A DNA stretch of 5,219 bases from DASWED01 sp036394995. Its GTDB lineage: Bacteria; Actinomycetota; UBA4738; JACQTL01. Below, piece by piece: positions 1 through 5,219 of the stretch; the stretch's first letter is position 1; every line of letters starts with the position of its first letter. The notes under the pieces were generated by a model that was given only the letters and a program-made list of their open reading frames with translations, had not been told where the DNA came from and did no database searches. Position numbers and translations under genes: made by a program. The stretch spans positions 1 through 5,219 of the forward strand of contig DASWED010000090.1 of NCBI GenBank assembly GCA_036394995.1, in the 5' to 3' direction.

Positions 1-627
1 CTCCTGGTAGATCACGACGCCCTCGCACCTGGCCGATCGCAGTCGCCGGTACTCCTCCTCGCTCCACACCTGAACCTCGATGGCGAGCGAGGGGACCTCC
101 CGGGCCAGCAGCCGGATCCGGTCCTCGAGGAACTCCACGCCGGTCAGGCGCTGGTGCTCGCCGGTGAGGAGGAGGATCGACCGGAAGCCCTGCCGGAGGA
201 GGTGTCGCGCCTCGTCCAGCGTGCCCTCGGGGGTGAGCGTCTTGCGGGCGATGGGCAGCTCCCGGGCGAACCCGCAGTAGACGCACGTGGTCATGCACTC
301 GTTCGACAGATACAGCGGGGCGTACATCCGCATGGTCCGGCCGAACCTGGCCTGGGTCAGCCGCCTCGACCCGTGGGCCAGCTCTTCCAGCCGGCCGGCC
401 GCGGCGGGTGAGAGCAGAGCGGCGAAGTCGAACAGCGTCCGTTCCATCGGCGAGGCCCCGAGGGCCCGGGTGATCCGCTCGTCTCCCGCCGTCCGGGCCT
501 CGTCCAGGAGCCCGTCGAAAGGGAGCCGCTCGATGGCCCCGGCGAACGTTTCATCGGGCTCGGGAGGAACGAACCCGCGGTCCGAGACAGGCGCCGGCGT
601 GGGCGGCGTCCGCCCGTTCGCGCTCAT
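1..627 (-). CDS. thiH: 2-iminoacetate synthase ThiH (tyrosine lyase), N-terminal 209 residues; runs off the left edge
   Basis: Radical-SAM enzyme that cleaves tyrosine to p-cresol and dehydroglycine (2-iminoacetate), the C-N donor for the thiamin thiazole ring; cytosolic, works with ThiG. Seen directly: the 4Fe-4S/SAM motif CX3CX2C at C111, C115 and C118, inside the family hallmark APLYLSNECMTTCVYCGF (residues 103-120). Also seen are an I-A-R-K-T-L-T segment (126-132), LLLTGEHQ (152-159), the SAM-site region of this family, and IEVQ (183-186) leading to VIYQE at the edge. Full ThiH proteins are roughly 370 residues, so a little over half is visible; the C-terminus lies beyond the window. The start ATG (625-627) overlaps the thiG stop as ATGA, which implies translational coupling and fixes the start. 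ThiH rather than the oxygen-dependent glycine oxidase ThiO suggests the anaerobic-type route to dehydroglycine. Residues 1-30 are Pro-rich and poorly conserved. BioB or CofH-like radical-SAM relatives are unlikely given the hallmark and context. Confidence 0.95.
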   Translation of the reverse strand, partial: MSANGRTPPTPAPVSDRGFVPPEPDETFAGAIERLPFDGLLDEARTAGDERITRALGASPMERTLFDFAALLSPAAAGRLEELAHGSRRLTQARFGRTMRMYAPLYLSNECMTTCVYCGFARELPIARKTLTPEGTLDEARHLLRQGFRSILLLTGEHQRLTGVEFLEDRIRLLAREVPSLAIEVQVWSEEEYRRLRSARCEGVVIYQE

Positions 628-1442
628 GGCGAGGTCACGGCCGGATCGGCCTGCGAGGTGTGGAGCCGGTCCAGGAAGCCGGTCAACGGGCTGGAGGCGT
701 CGGCTTCCTCCCGGGCCGGGGCTCCTCCGGCCAGGTGGGCCCGGCGCCCGGCCTCCACTCCGAGCCGGAAGGCCCGGGCCATCTCGACCGGGTTGCCGGC
801 CACGGCGATGGCGGTGTTCACCAGCACGGCGTCGACGCCCAGCTCCATGGCCTCCGCGGCGTGCGACGGTGCGCCGAGCCCGGCGTCCACCACCACCGGC
901 ACGGTGGCCTGTTCCACGATGATCTGGATGGCGTCGCGCGTCCGGACGCCCTTGTTCGAACCGATCCAGGAGCCGAGCGGCATCACCGTGGCGCACCCGG
1001 CCTCCTCCAGGCGCTTGGCCAGGACGGGGTCGGCCCCGATGTACGGCAGGACGGTGAACCCGTCCCGGACCAGGAGCTCGGCGGCCTTCAGGGTCTCCAC
1101 GGGGTCCGGCAGGAGGTAGCGCGGCTCCGGGGTGACCTCGAGCTTGATCCACTCCGGGAGCCCGGCGGCGCGGGCCAGGCGGGCGATCCGGAGCGCCTCG
1201 GCAGCGTCCACCGCCCCACTGGTGTTCGGGAGGACGAGGTACCGGGCGGGGTCGACGAACTCCAGGATGTCCGGCCCGCCGGTGGCGTCGAGGTCCACCC
1301 GGCGCAGGGCCACGGTCACCATCTCGGTCCCGGAGGCGGCCAGCGCCTCGCGCATGACGTCGAACGAACCGAACTTGCCCGTGCCCACGATCAGCCGCGA
1401 GGAGAACTCACGGTCCGCGATGACCAGAGGATCGTGTGCCAT
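624..1442 (-). CDS. thiG: Thiazole synthase ThiG, complete (272 aa)
   Basis: TIM-barrel enzyme that forms the thiamin thiazole phosphate from 1-deoxy-D-xylulose 5-phosphate, dehydroglycine and ThiS thiocarboxylate. Seen directly: the N-terminal family signature DPLVIADREFSSRLIVGTGKF (residues 4-24). K100 in WIKLEV fits the Schiff-base lysine (K96 in Bacillus subtilis), and E102 and D186 fit its E98 and D182 at the same +4 offset. Further matches are MPLGSWIGSNKGV (154-166), VDAGLGAPSHAAEAMELG (185-202), the phosphate-site strand VLVNTAIA (206-213) and the C-terminal SSPLTG (250-255). About 17 further residues follow that last motif. The length is normal for the family or slightly long. The ATG at 1440-1442 is chosen because it gives the family N-terminus and lies just after the TPP riboswitch; the frame stays open to 1769, but that stretch crosses the aptamer. 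The first gene of the operon here is thiG, with no thiS in front of it. The stop overlaps the thiH start. Expression should fall when TPP is abundant. Confidence 0.98.
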   Translation of the reverse strand: MAHDPLVIADREFSSRLIVGTGKFGSFDVMREALAASGTEMVTVALRRVDLDATGGPDILEFVDPARYLVLPNTSGAVDAAEALRIARLARAAGLPEWIKLEVTPEPRYLLPDPVETLKAAELLVRDGFTVLPYIGADPVLAKRLEEAGCATVMPLGSWIGSNKGVRTRDAIQIIVEQATVPVVVDAGLGAPSHAAEAMELGVDAVLVNTAIAVAGNPVEMARAFRLGVEAGRRAHLAGGAPAREEADASSPLTGFLDRLHTSQADPAVTSP

Positions 1443-1449
1443 TCGATGT

Positions 1450-1464
1450 GGGAGCGATGCTCCC
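1450..1464 (-). promoter_or_regulatory. Stem-loop between TPP aptamer and thiG start (putative expression platform)
   Basis: On the minus strand GGGAGC (1464-1459), loop ATC, then GCTCCC (1455-1450) form a perfect 6-bp stem. No U-tract follows, so it is not an intrinsic terminator. The left arm contains a GGAG that would be about 17 nt from the thiG ATG, farther than ideal. The hairpin ends 7 nt before the start codon. It fits translational control, either by hiding this GGAG or by looping out sequence so that an upstream GGAGG (1474-1470) comes close to the start. The stem is seen; its role is inferred. Confidence 0.6.
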
Positions 1465-1467
1465 CGA

Positions 1468-1559
1468 AACCTCCCTTCGCCCGCATTACCGGGATCAGGT
1501 CTGTCGGGTCGCCGGCACGCCAGCCGGCCTCTCAGCCCGGTTCTCCGAGCTCCCCGGTC
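1468..1559 (-). promoter_or_regulatory. TPP riboswitch (THI element) controlling thiGH
   Basis: The minus strand carries the conserved aptamer in order. CGGG (1556-1553) pairs with CCCG (1508-1505) as P2. CTCGG/CCGGG forms the P3 stem. The invariant CTGAGAGG (1535-1528) follows. A variable P3a hairpin has GCCGGC arms (1528-1511). Next come ACCTGATCC (1500-1492) and the P4/P5 arm CCCGGTAATGCGGG. The 3' signature GCGAAGGGA (1480-1472) closes the core, with a short GAC/GTT-type P1 at the base. This matches the TPP aptamer, where CTGAGA binds the pyrimidine moiety and the P4/P5 arm the pyrophosphate. It lies 26 nt before thiG, the expected position for feedback repression of thiamin synthesis. 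Lack of a terminator after it points to control of translation. Confidence 0.96.
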
Positions 1560-1572
1560 GTCCTTCGGTTCG

Positions 1573-1578
1573 AGTATA
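1573..1578 (-). promoter_or_regulatory. Candidate -10 element of the thiGH promoter
   Basis: TATACT on the minus strand, one base off the TATAAT consensus and standing out in a very GC-rich stretch. Transcription from it would begin near 1566, a few bases before the TPP aptamer, as expected for a riboswitch leader. No good TTGACA-like -35 is visible at 16-19 bp spacing; the upstream bases are G/C-rich. The hexamer lies in the palindrome GTATAC, so the plus strand also reads TATACG, a weaker match. Confidence 0.5.
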
Positions 1579-1690
1579 CGGCGGGCGTCCCCCCGCTCCG
1601 TCGTCGGCCCCTCGCCGCCCCGAACGGCGGTGGGTATGTCACGGGGAGGATCGGTGTTAGCGTCCCTCGCACCGGACACCGACCGTTGGG

Positions 1691-1696
1691 GGAGGG
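1691..1696 (+). promoter_or_regulatory. Shine-Dalgarno site for the beta-helix protein gene
   Basis: GGAGGG, within a purine-only run (1688-1703), lies 6 nt before the GTG at 1703. This site decides the start: the next in-frame candidate, ATG at 1733, has no purine-rich site at the right distance and would cut off the arginine-rich n-region of the signal peptide. Confidence 0.75.
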
Positions 1697-1702
1697 AGAG
1701 GG

Positions 1703-4700
1703 GTGCGTTCACGACGATCGCTTGCAGTGGCCATGTCCGCGACGGCGTTCGCCTGGATGTTGCCGGCACTCCCCCACGCGGCCGCAGCCCGGCCGTCCCG
1801 TCCCTCGGCGGCCGCCGCCGCGACGTTCAAAGTGAACTCCACCGCGGACTTCGGCGATCCCACGCCGGACGGCGTGTGCGGCAGCACGCTGGGCCAGTGC
1901 ACGCTCCGTGAGGCCATCCAGGAGGCGAACGCCACGCCGGAGACGGACACGATCGCGTTCGCCATCACGGATCCGCCCCCGAAGTCGATCCGGCCGGCCA
2001 CCCCGCTGCCCGCGATCACGAGCCCGGTCGTCATCGACGGCACCACCCAGCCCGGGTACCGGTCGGCTCCGATCGTCGAGCTGAACGGTGTGAACGCGGG
2101 GGCCGGGGCCGACGGCCTCCAGATCACGGCCGGATCGAGCACCGTGCGCGGACTGGTCGTCAACCGGTTCTCCGGCGACGGGATCGAGATCTCGTCCGGC
2201 GGGGGCAACACCATCGAACGGAACCGCATCGGGACGGACCTCCAGGGAGTCCTGGACGAGGGAAACGGCGGCCGCGGCATCAACATCGTCGACTCGAGCG
2301 ACAACGTGGTGGGGGCGGGGGGCTTCAGCGTCGTGGACCTCGGGAACGTCATCTCGGGCAACGCCGGCGCCGGCGTCGGCATCGTGGGGACGGGGCTCGG
2401 CAACACGGTCGCCGACAACCTGATCGGGACGGACGCCACCGGCGCCCACGCCCTGGGGAACGGCGGGGACGGGGTGTTCGTCCGGGCCCGGGGCAACCGG
2501 ATCGGGGACAGCTCCTTTGGCGGCAACGTCATCTCGGCGAACGGCCGGGACGGGGTCCACATCCAGTCGGGATCCGGGATCAGCGCCGACGGGAACCTGG
2601 TGCGGGACGACGACATCGGGACCGACGCGGTCCACGGGGGTCCGCTGGGGAACGGCCGGCACGGCGTGGCCATCGTGGGCGGCGCCAGCTCGACCTCCGT
2701 GGACGAGAACACCATCGCCTTCAACCTGGGTGACGGGGTGTTCATCGGCTCGGGGACCCTCAACAGGGTCTCCTTCGACCGCACCCACGACAACGGCGGG
2801 CTGGGGATCGACCTCGGCCCCGACGGCGTCACCCCGAACGACCCCGGCGACGGGGACGGGGGCGCCAACGGGCTCCAGAACTTCCCCGTGCTGACCGCCG
2901 CCACCCCGTCCGCCAACTCGTTGCAGGTGACCGGGACTCTGAACAGCGAGCCGAACACGACCTACGAGGTCGATCTGTACCTGTCACCCGCGTGCGACGG
3001 CACGAACGGCGAGGGGAGCCAGCCGACGACGGAGGCGAACGTCACCACGAACGGCTCGGGCAACGCCAGCTTCGCGGTGACGATCAACAGTCACGTGTTC
3101 GGCGGGCAGGTGGTCACGGCCACCGCCACGTCGCCGACGAAGGGGATCTCCGAGTTCTCCGCCTGCCTCGCGGTGCCGTTCGCCCACACGTTCACGGTGA
3201 ACACCACCGCGGACAACGGCGACGCCACACCGGACGGCGCGTGCAACGACGGGACCGGCCACTGCTCGCTCCGGGAGGCCCTCCAGGAGGCGAACGCCGC
3301 CGCCGGCGAGGACCTCGTCGCGTTCGGCATCCCGGTGGCGGGGGTCCACACGATCACCCCGGCCGGCGCCCTCCCGCCGCTCACCGATCGGGCCACCGTG
3401 GACGGGACCACCCAGCCCGGGTTCGCCGGCACGCCGCTGATCGAGCTGAAGGGGTCGAGCGCCGGCTCGGGGACGGACGGACTGGTCATCTCGGCGGGGC
3501 CGAGCGTGATCCGGGGGCTCGCCGTCAACCGGTTCCCGGGCGACGGCATCGAGATCTCGCAGGGCTCCGGGAACGTGATCCAGGGCAACTTCATCGGGAC
3601 CGACACGTCCGGAACGACCGACCTGGGCAACAATGGGAACGGCCTCCGGGTGGGAAGTTCCGCCAACACGATCGGCGGCCAGGGCGCGGAGAACGTGATC
3701 TCGGGGAACCAGGCCAACGGCGTGCTCGTCGCCGCCAGCTCGAACTTCCTCAAGGGCAACTTCATCGGGACGGACGTCTCCGGCACGCAGCCGCTCGGCA
3801 ACGCCGGCGACGGGGTGCAGATCACCTCGAACAACGTGTTCGTGGGAGGGTTCTCATCCGGACCTCCCAACGTCATCTCGGCCAACGGTGGGGACGGCGT
3901 GGAGATCAGGAGCGTGGTCTCGAGCGTGGCGGGGAACCTCATCGGGACCGACGTCGCCGGGACCGTCGACCTGGGGAACGGCGGGGACGGGGTCCGGCTG
4001 TCGGGCAGCGGCGACGCGAACTCGGTCCGCGGGAACGTGATCTCGGGCAACGGGTTCGCCGGCGTGGAGATCAGCCAGATCGTCGCGAACCCGGGGAGCA
4101 CCCCGAACTCGGTCTTCGGGAACCTCATCGGGGTCTCGGCGGACGGCAGCTCGGCGCTGCCCAACCTGTTCGGCGTCCGGCTCATCGGGACCACCGACGT
4201 GGCAGTCGGATTGCCGGGCCGGCCGGGGTTCGGCAACGTGGTGTCGGGCAACTCCCTCACCGGGATCGACGTGACGGACTCCTCGGACGTGCTGGTTCAG
4301 GCCAACGTCGTGGGGCTGGGAGCCGACGGCCTCACCGCCGTCCCCAACACGCTCAACGGCATCAGCCTGTCGAACGCGTTCGACGTGACGATCGGTGAGA
4401 CCGGCCAGGATCTGGGGAACGTCGTCTCCGGCAACGGGCAGTTGGGGATCCGGATCCTGAACGGATCCCACGACGTCACCCTCCTGGGCAACTTCATCGG
4501 GACCGACGCCACCGGGACCGTCGCCCGGGAGAACGCGCTGGAGGGCCTCGTGCTGTCCGACGCCCACGACAACGTCGTCGGCGGCACCACGCAGGGTGCC
4601 GGGAACGTCATCTCCGGCAACGGGGTCGACGGGCTCCAGATCCACGAGGCCGGGTCCACCGGCAACCAGGTGCTGGGCAACGTGATCGGCCTCGACGCGA

Positions 4701-5219
4701 CCCGGACGGTGGAGCTCGGGAACGGCGAGGCCGGGGTCCACGTGTTCGCATCGGCCTCCGGCAACGTCGTGGGGGGAACAGTCCCGGGGGCGGGCAACCT
4801 GATCGGGGGAAACGGCCAGAGCGGGGTGGAGCTGGGCTCGGGGGGAACCGAGGTCCTGGGCAACCTGATCGGGCGCCCCGGGCGGGCCGGTTCGCAGCCG
4901 GTCGGGGTGTCGATCACCGGGGCCGGGAACTTCGTGGGGGGCCTGGGCCAGGGCGAGGCGAACACCATCCTGGGCAACGGCAAGGGCGTGGTCGTCACGG
5001 GGAACGCCGCCACCGGGAACCGGATCCGGGGGAACGTGTTCTCGACCAACACCGGCCTCGCCATCGACCTCGACGGGAACGGCGTCACCGCCAACGACGA
5101 CAACGACGTGGACACCGGACCGAACCAACGGCAGAACTTCCCCACCCTGACCGGGGCCGTGGGGAGCGCCGGGTCCACGACGGTCCAGGGGTTCATGGAC
5201 GGGGCGCCCGGACAGACCA
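1703..5219 (+). CDS. Exported CSLREA / right-handed beta-helix repeat protein, at least 1172 aa; runs off the right edge
   Basis: Function unknown; a secreted or cell-surface protein with a parallel beta-helix fold is inferred. The frame is open from the TAG at 1658 to the window end. From GTG 1703 the N-terminus is a signal peptide: basic RSRR, a hydrophobic core, then AAAA near residue 29. SRRSLAV is only loosely Tat-like. Next come CSLREA domain 1 (41-75), DGTTQPGY (112-119), a beta-helix with three IGTD units (176, 241, 305), an Asp/Gly-rich loop (370-392), NFPVL (393) and a beta-sandwich-like linker to 494. CSLREA domain 2 (496-530), DGTTQPGF (567-574) and a longer helix of eight units follow, then a second Asp-rich loop (1122) and NFP (1145). 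Consensus unit features are GNxIGTDxxGTxxLGNGGDGVxI and GNVISGNGxxGVxI, about 60 residues. The only cysteines seen are three pairs: 59/66, 431/488 and 514/521; the helices have none. No enzyme motif or anchor is visible; the C-terminus is missing. Confidence 0.93.
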   Translation, partial: MRSRRSLAVAMSATAFAWMLPALPHAAAARPSRPSAAAAATFKVNSTADFGDPTPDGVCGSTLGQCTLREAIQEANATPETDTIAFAITDPPPKSIRPATPLPAITSPVVIDGTTQPGYRSAPIVELNGVNAGAGADGLQITAGSSTVRGLVVNRFSGDGIEISSGGGNTIERNRIGTDLQGVLDEGNGGRGINIVDSSDNVVGAGGFSVVDLGNVISGNAGAGVGIVGTGLGNTVADNLIGTDATGAHALGNGGDGVFVRARGNRIGDSSFGGNVISANGRDGVHIQSGSGISADGNLVRDDDIGTDAVHGGPLGNGRHGVAIVGGASSTSVDENTIAFNLGDGVFIGSGTLNRVSFDRTHDNGGLGIDLGPDGVTPNDPGDGDGGANGLQNFPVLTAATPSANSLQVTGTLNSEPNTTYEVDLYLSPACDGTNGEGSQPTTEANVTTNGSGNASFAVTINSHVFGGQVVTATATSPTKGISEFSACLAVPFAHTFTVNTTADNGDATPDGACNDGTGHCSLREALQEANAAAGEDLVAFGIPVAGVHTITPAGALPPLTDRATVDGTTQPGFAGTPLIELKGSSAGSGTDGLVISAGPSVIRGLAVNRFPGDGIEISQGSGNVIQGNFIGTDTSGTTDLGNNGNGLRVGSSANTIGGQGAENVISGNQANGVLVAASSNFLKGNFIGTDVSGTQPLGNAGDGVQITSNNVFVGGFSSGPPNVISANGGDGVEIRSVVSSVAGNLIGTDVAGTVDLGNGGDGVRLSGSGDANSVRGNVISGNGFAGVEISQIVANPGSTPNSVFGNLIGVSADGSSALPNLFGVRLIGTTDVAVGLPGRPGFGNVVSGNSLTGIDVTDSSDVLVQANVVGLGADGLTAVPNTLNGISLSNAFDVTIGETGQDLGNVVSGNGQLGIRILNGSHDVTLLGNFIGTDATGTVARENALEGLVLSDAHDNVVGGTTQGAGNVISGNGVDGLQIHEAGSTGNQVLGNVIGLDATRTVELGNGEAGVHVFASASGNVVGGTVPGAGNLIGGNGQSGVELGSGGTEVLGNLIGRPGRAGSQPVGVSITGAGNFVGGLGQGEANTILGNGKGVVVTGNAATGNRIRGNVFSTNTGLAIDLDGNGVTANDDNDVDTGPNQRQNFPTLTGAVGSAGSTTVQGFMDGAPGQT
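1823..1927 (+). other. CSLREA domain, copy 1 (CTLREA variant)
   Basis: Residues 41-75 of the exported protein: TFKVNSTAD, then C59, six residues, and C66-TLREAIQEANA. CSLREA is a short domain known near the N-terminus of exported beta-helix and repeat proteins; its function is not established. Thr replaces Ser in the name motif. C59 and C66 could form a disulfide outside the cell. Confidence 0.88.
1823..2287 (+). repeat. Internal duplication, copy 1 (module head)
   Basis: Codons 41-195 align without a gap to codons 496-650 (3188-3652), at an offset of 1365 bp (455 codons). The cysteines, LREA, DGTTQPG, VNRF-GDGIEIS and first IGTD all keep the same spacing. Nucleotides are clearly similar as well, for example around 2162 and 3527, so this is a true duplication and not chance convergence of repeats. 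Confidence 0.85.
2129..2809 (+). repeat. Beta-helix array 1: three ~64-residue units
   Basis: IGTD marks fall at codons 176, 241 and 305 (spacings 65 and 64, about 190 bp). Each unit carries an N-x-IGTD turn, a GNGG-DGV-type strand and a GNVIS(G/A)N turn. Copies are diverged at the DNA level. The third unit is degenerate (VRDDDIGTD), and the array ends before the Asp-rich loop at codon 370. Confidence 0.75.
3188..3292 (+). other. CSLREA domain, copy 2 (canonical)
   Basis: Residues 496-530: TFTVNTTADNGD, C514, six residues, then C521-SLREALQEANA. The Cys-Cys spacing equals that of copy 1. It lies in the middle of the polypeptide and is joined in frame to the first module with no stop or new start, so it is not the N-terminus of a separate gene. 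Confidence 0.9.
3188..3652 (+). repeat. Internal duplication, copy 2 (module head)
   Basis: Codons 496-650, the partner of 1823-2287. It is colinear without indels through the CSLREA domain, the DGTTQPGF element and the first helix coils. After this point the two modules differ in number of helix units. Confidence 0.85.
3494..5062 (+). repeat. Beta-helix array 2: eight ~60-residue units
   Basis: IGTD-type turns occur at codons 631, 688, 747, 809 (IGVS), 870 (VGLG), 932, 995 (IGLD) and 1056 (IGRP). The spacings are 57, 59, 62, 61, 62, 63 and 61 residues (about 180 bp). Each is followed by a GNV(I/V)SGN-type turn and a GV-I strand. The fourth, fifth, seventh and eighth turns have drifted from IGTD. 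The array is about five units longer than array 1, which accounts for the ~297 extra residues between CSLREA and NFP in module 2. Confidence 0.8.
5066..5101 (+). other. Possible calcium-binding loop (DxDxNG type)
   Basis: Residues 1122-1133 read D-L-D-G-N-G-V-T-A-N-D-D. Asp/Asn sit at positions 1, 3 and 5, Gly at 6 and an acidic residue at 12, the pattern of an EF-hand-like or dockerin-like calcium loop, with more acidic residues just after. The matching loop of module 1 (370-381) is degenerate, with G at position 3 and P at 12. Metal binding is inferred only. Confidence 0.4.

Noticed and set aside
1450..1464. Hairpin before thiG as an intrinsic terminator
   Set aside because: The stem is only 6 bp and is followed by ACATCGA, not a U-tract.
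1703..1735. Tat (twin-arginine) export signal
   Set aside because: SRRSLAV has the two arginines but lacks the typical Phe-Leu-Lys part; an ordinary Sec signal fits as well, so no Tat call is made.
1443..1769. N-terminal extension of ThiG by about 109 residues
   Set aside because: The open frame continues upstream, but it crosses the TPP aptamer and its promoter; the family N-terminus begins at the ATG at 1442.
660..1835. Plus-strand open frame (391 codons) opposite thiG
   Set aside because: Antisense to a well-recognised thiG and crosses the riboswitch; the translation has no recognisable domain.
1657..2958. Long minus-strand open frame (433 codons) opposite the beta-helix gene
   Set aside because: Translation is rich in Pro/Ser/Thr without any family signature; it is the complement of a GC-rich gene whose plus-strand frame shows clear domains and repeats.
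3091..4260. Minus-strand open frame (389 codons) with apparent internal repeats
   Set aside because: Its repeats simply mirror the beta-helix units on the plus strand; no start context or family match.
2992..4398. Plus-strand open frame (468 codons), Arg/Gly rich
   Set aside because: Out of frame with the CSLREA protein and of low-complexity Arg/Gly composition typical of a GC-rich shadow.
3494..5062. About 180-bp periodicity considered as a CRISPR-like or non-coding tandem array
   Set aside because: The periodicity is at the protein level with diverged DNA copies, stays in one open frame, and has no repeat-spacer layout.
3854..5128. Minus-strand open frame (424 codons), Val/Asp/Pro rich
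   Set aside because: A shadow of the same repeat gene in another frame.

Overview
This is a high-GC bacterial window with strong third-position G/C bias. It holds two divergent transcription units, both cut off by the window edges. The organism is probably an actinobacterium-like or Chloroflexota-like high-GC bacterium, inferred only from base composition, codon use, the presence of a CSLREA beta-helix protein and the thi gene arrangement. I cannot name a species.

Left part, minus strand (about 1-1580): a thiamin thiazole-biosynthesis operon. A TATACT -10 element (1573-1578) lies just ahead of a well-formed TPP riboswitch (about 1468-1559). A tight stem-loop (1450-1464) follows, then thiG (624-1442, complete, 272 aa). 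thiG overlaps thiH (1-627) by the 4-bp ATGA arrangement. thiH runs off the left edge after 209 residues, which include the radical-SAM CX3CX2C motif. ThiH cleaves tyrosine to give dehydroglycine. ThiG condenses that with deoxyxylulose 5-phosphate and the sulfur carried on ThiS thiocarboxylate to make the thiazole phosphate. The end product, TPP, feeds back through the riboswitch. thiS is not in the window.

Middle (1560-1702): a 143-bp divergent control region. It holds the thi promoter and a strong Shine-Dalgarno (1691-1696) for the plus-strand gene. I see no convincing promoter for that gene.

Right part, plus strand (1703-5219, open at the right edge): one very large gene for an exported repeat protein, at least 1172 residues. 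It starts at GTG and has a signal peptide. Two super-modules follow. Each has a CSLREA domain, a DGTTQPG(Y/F) element at a fixed distance, and a glycine/asparagine-rich right-handed beta-helix built of ~60-residue units (3 units in module 1, 8 in module 2). Module 1 ends in an Asp/Gly-rich loop and an NFPVL beta-sandwich-like segment; module 2 reaches the start of the same ending when the window stops. The first ~155 residues of the two modules align without an indel at an offset of exactly 455 codons, which shows an internal duplication followed by different numbers of helix repeats. The function is unknown; a cell-surface or secreted binding or carbohydrate-active role is only a guess.

The many other long open frames, especially on the minus strand opposite the beta-helix gene, are shadows produced by high GC.
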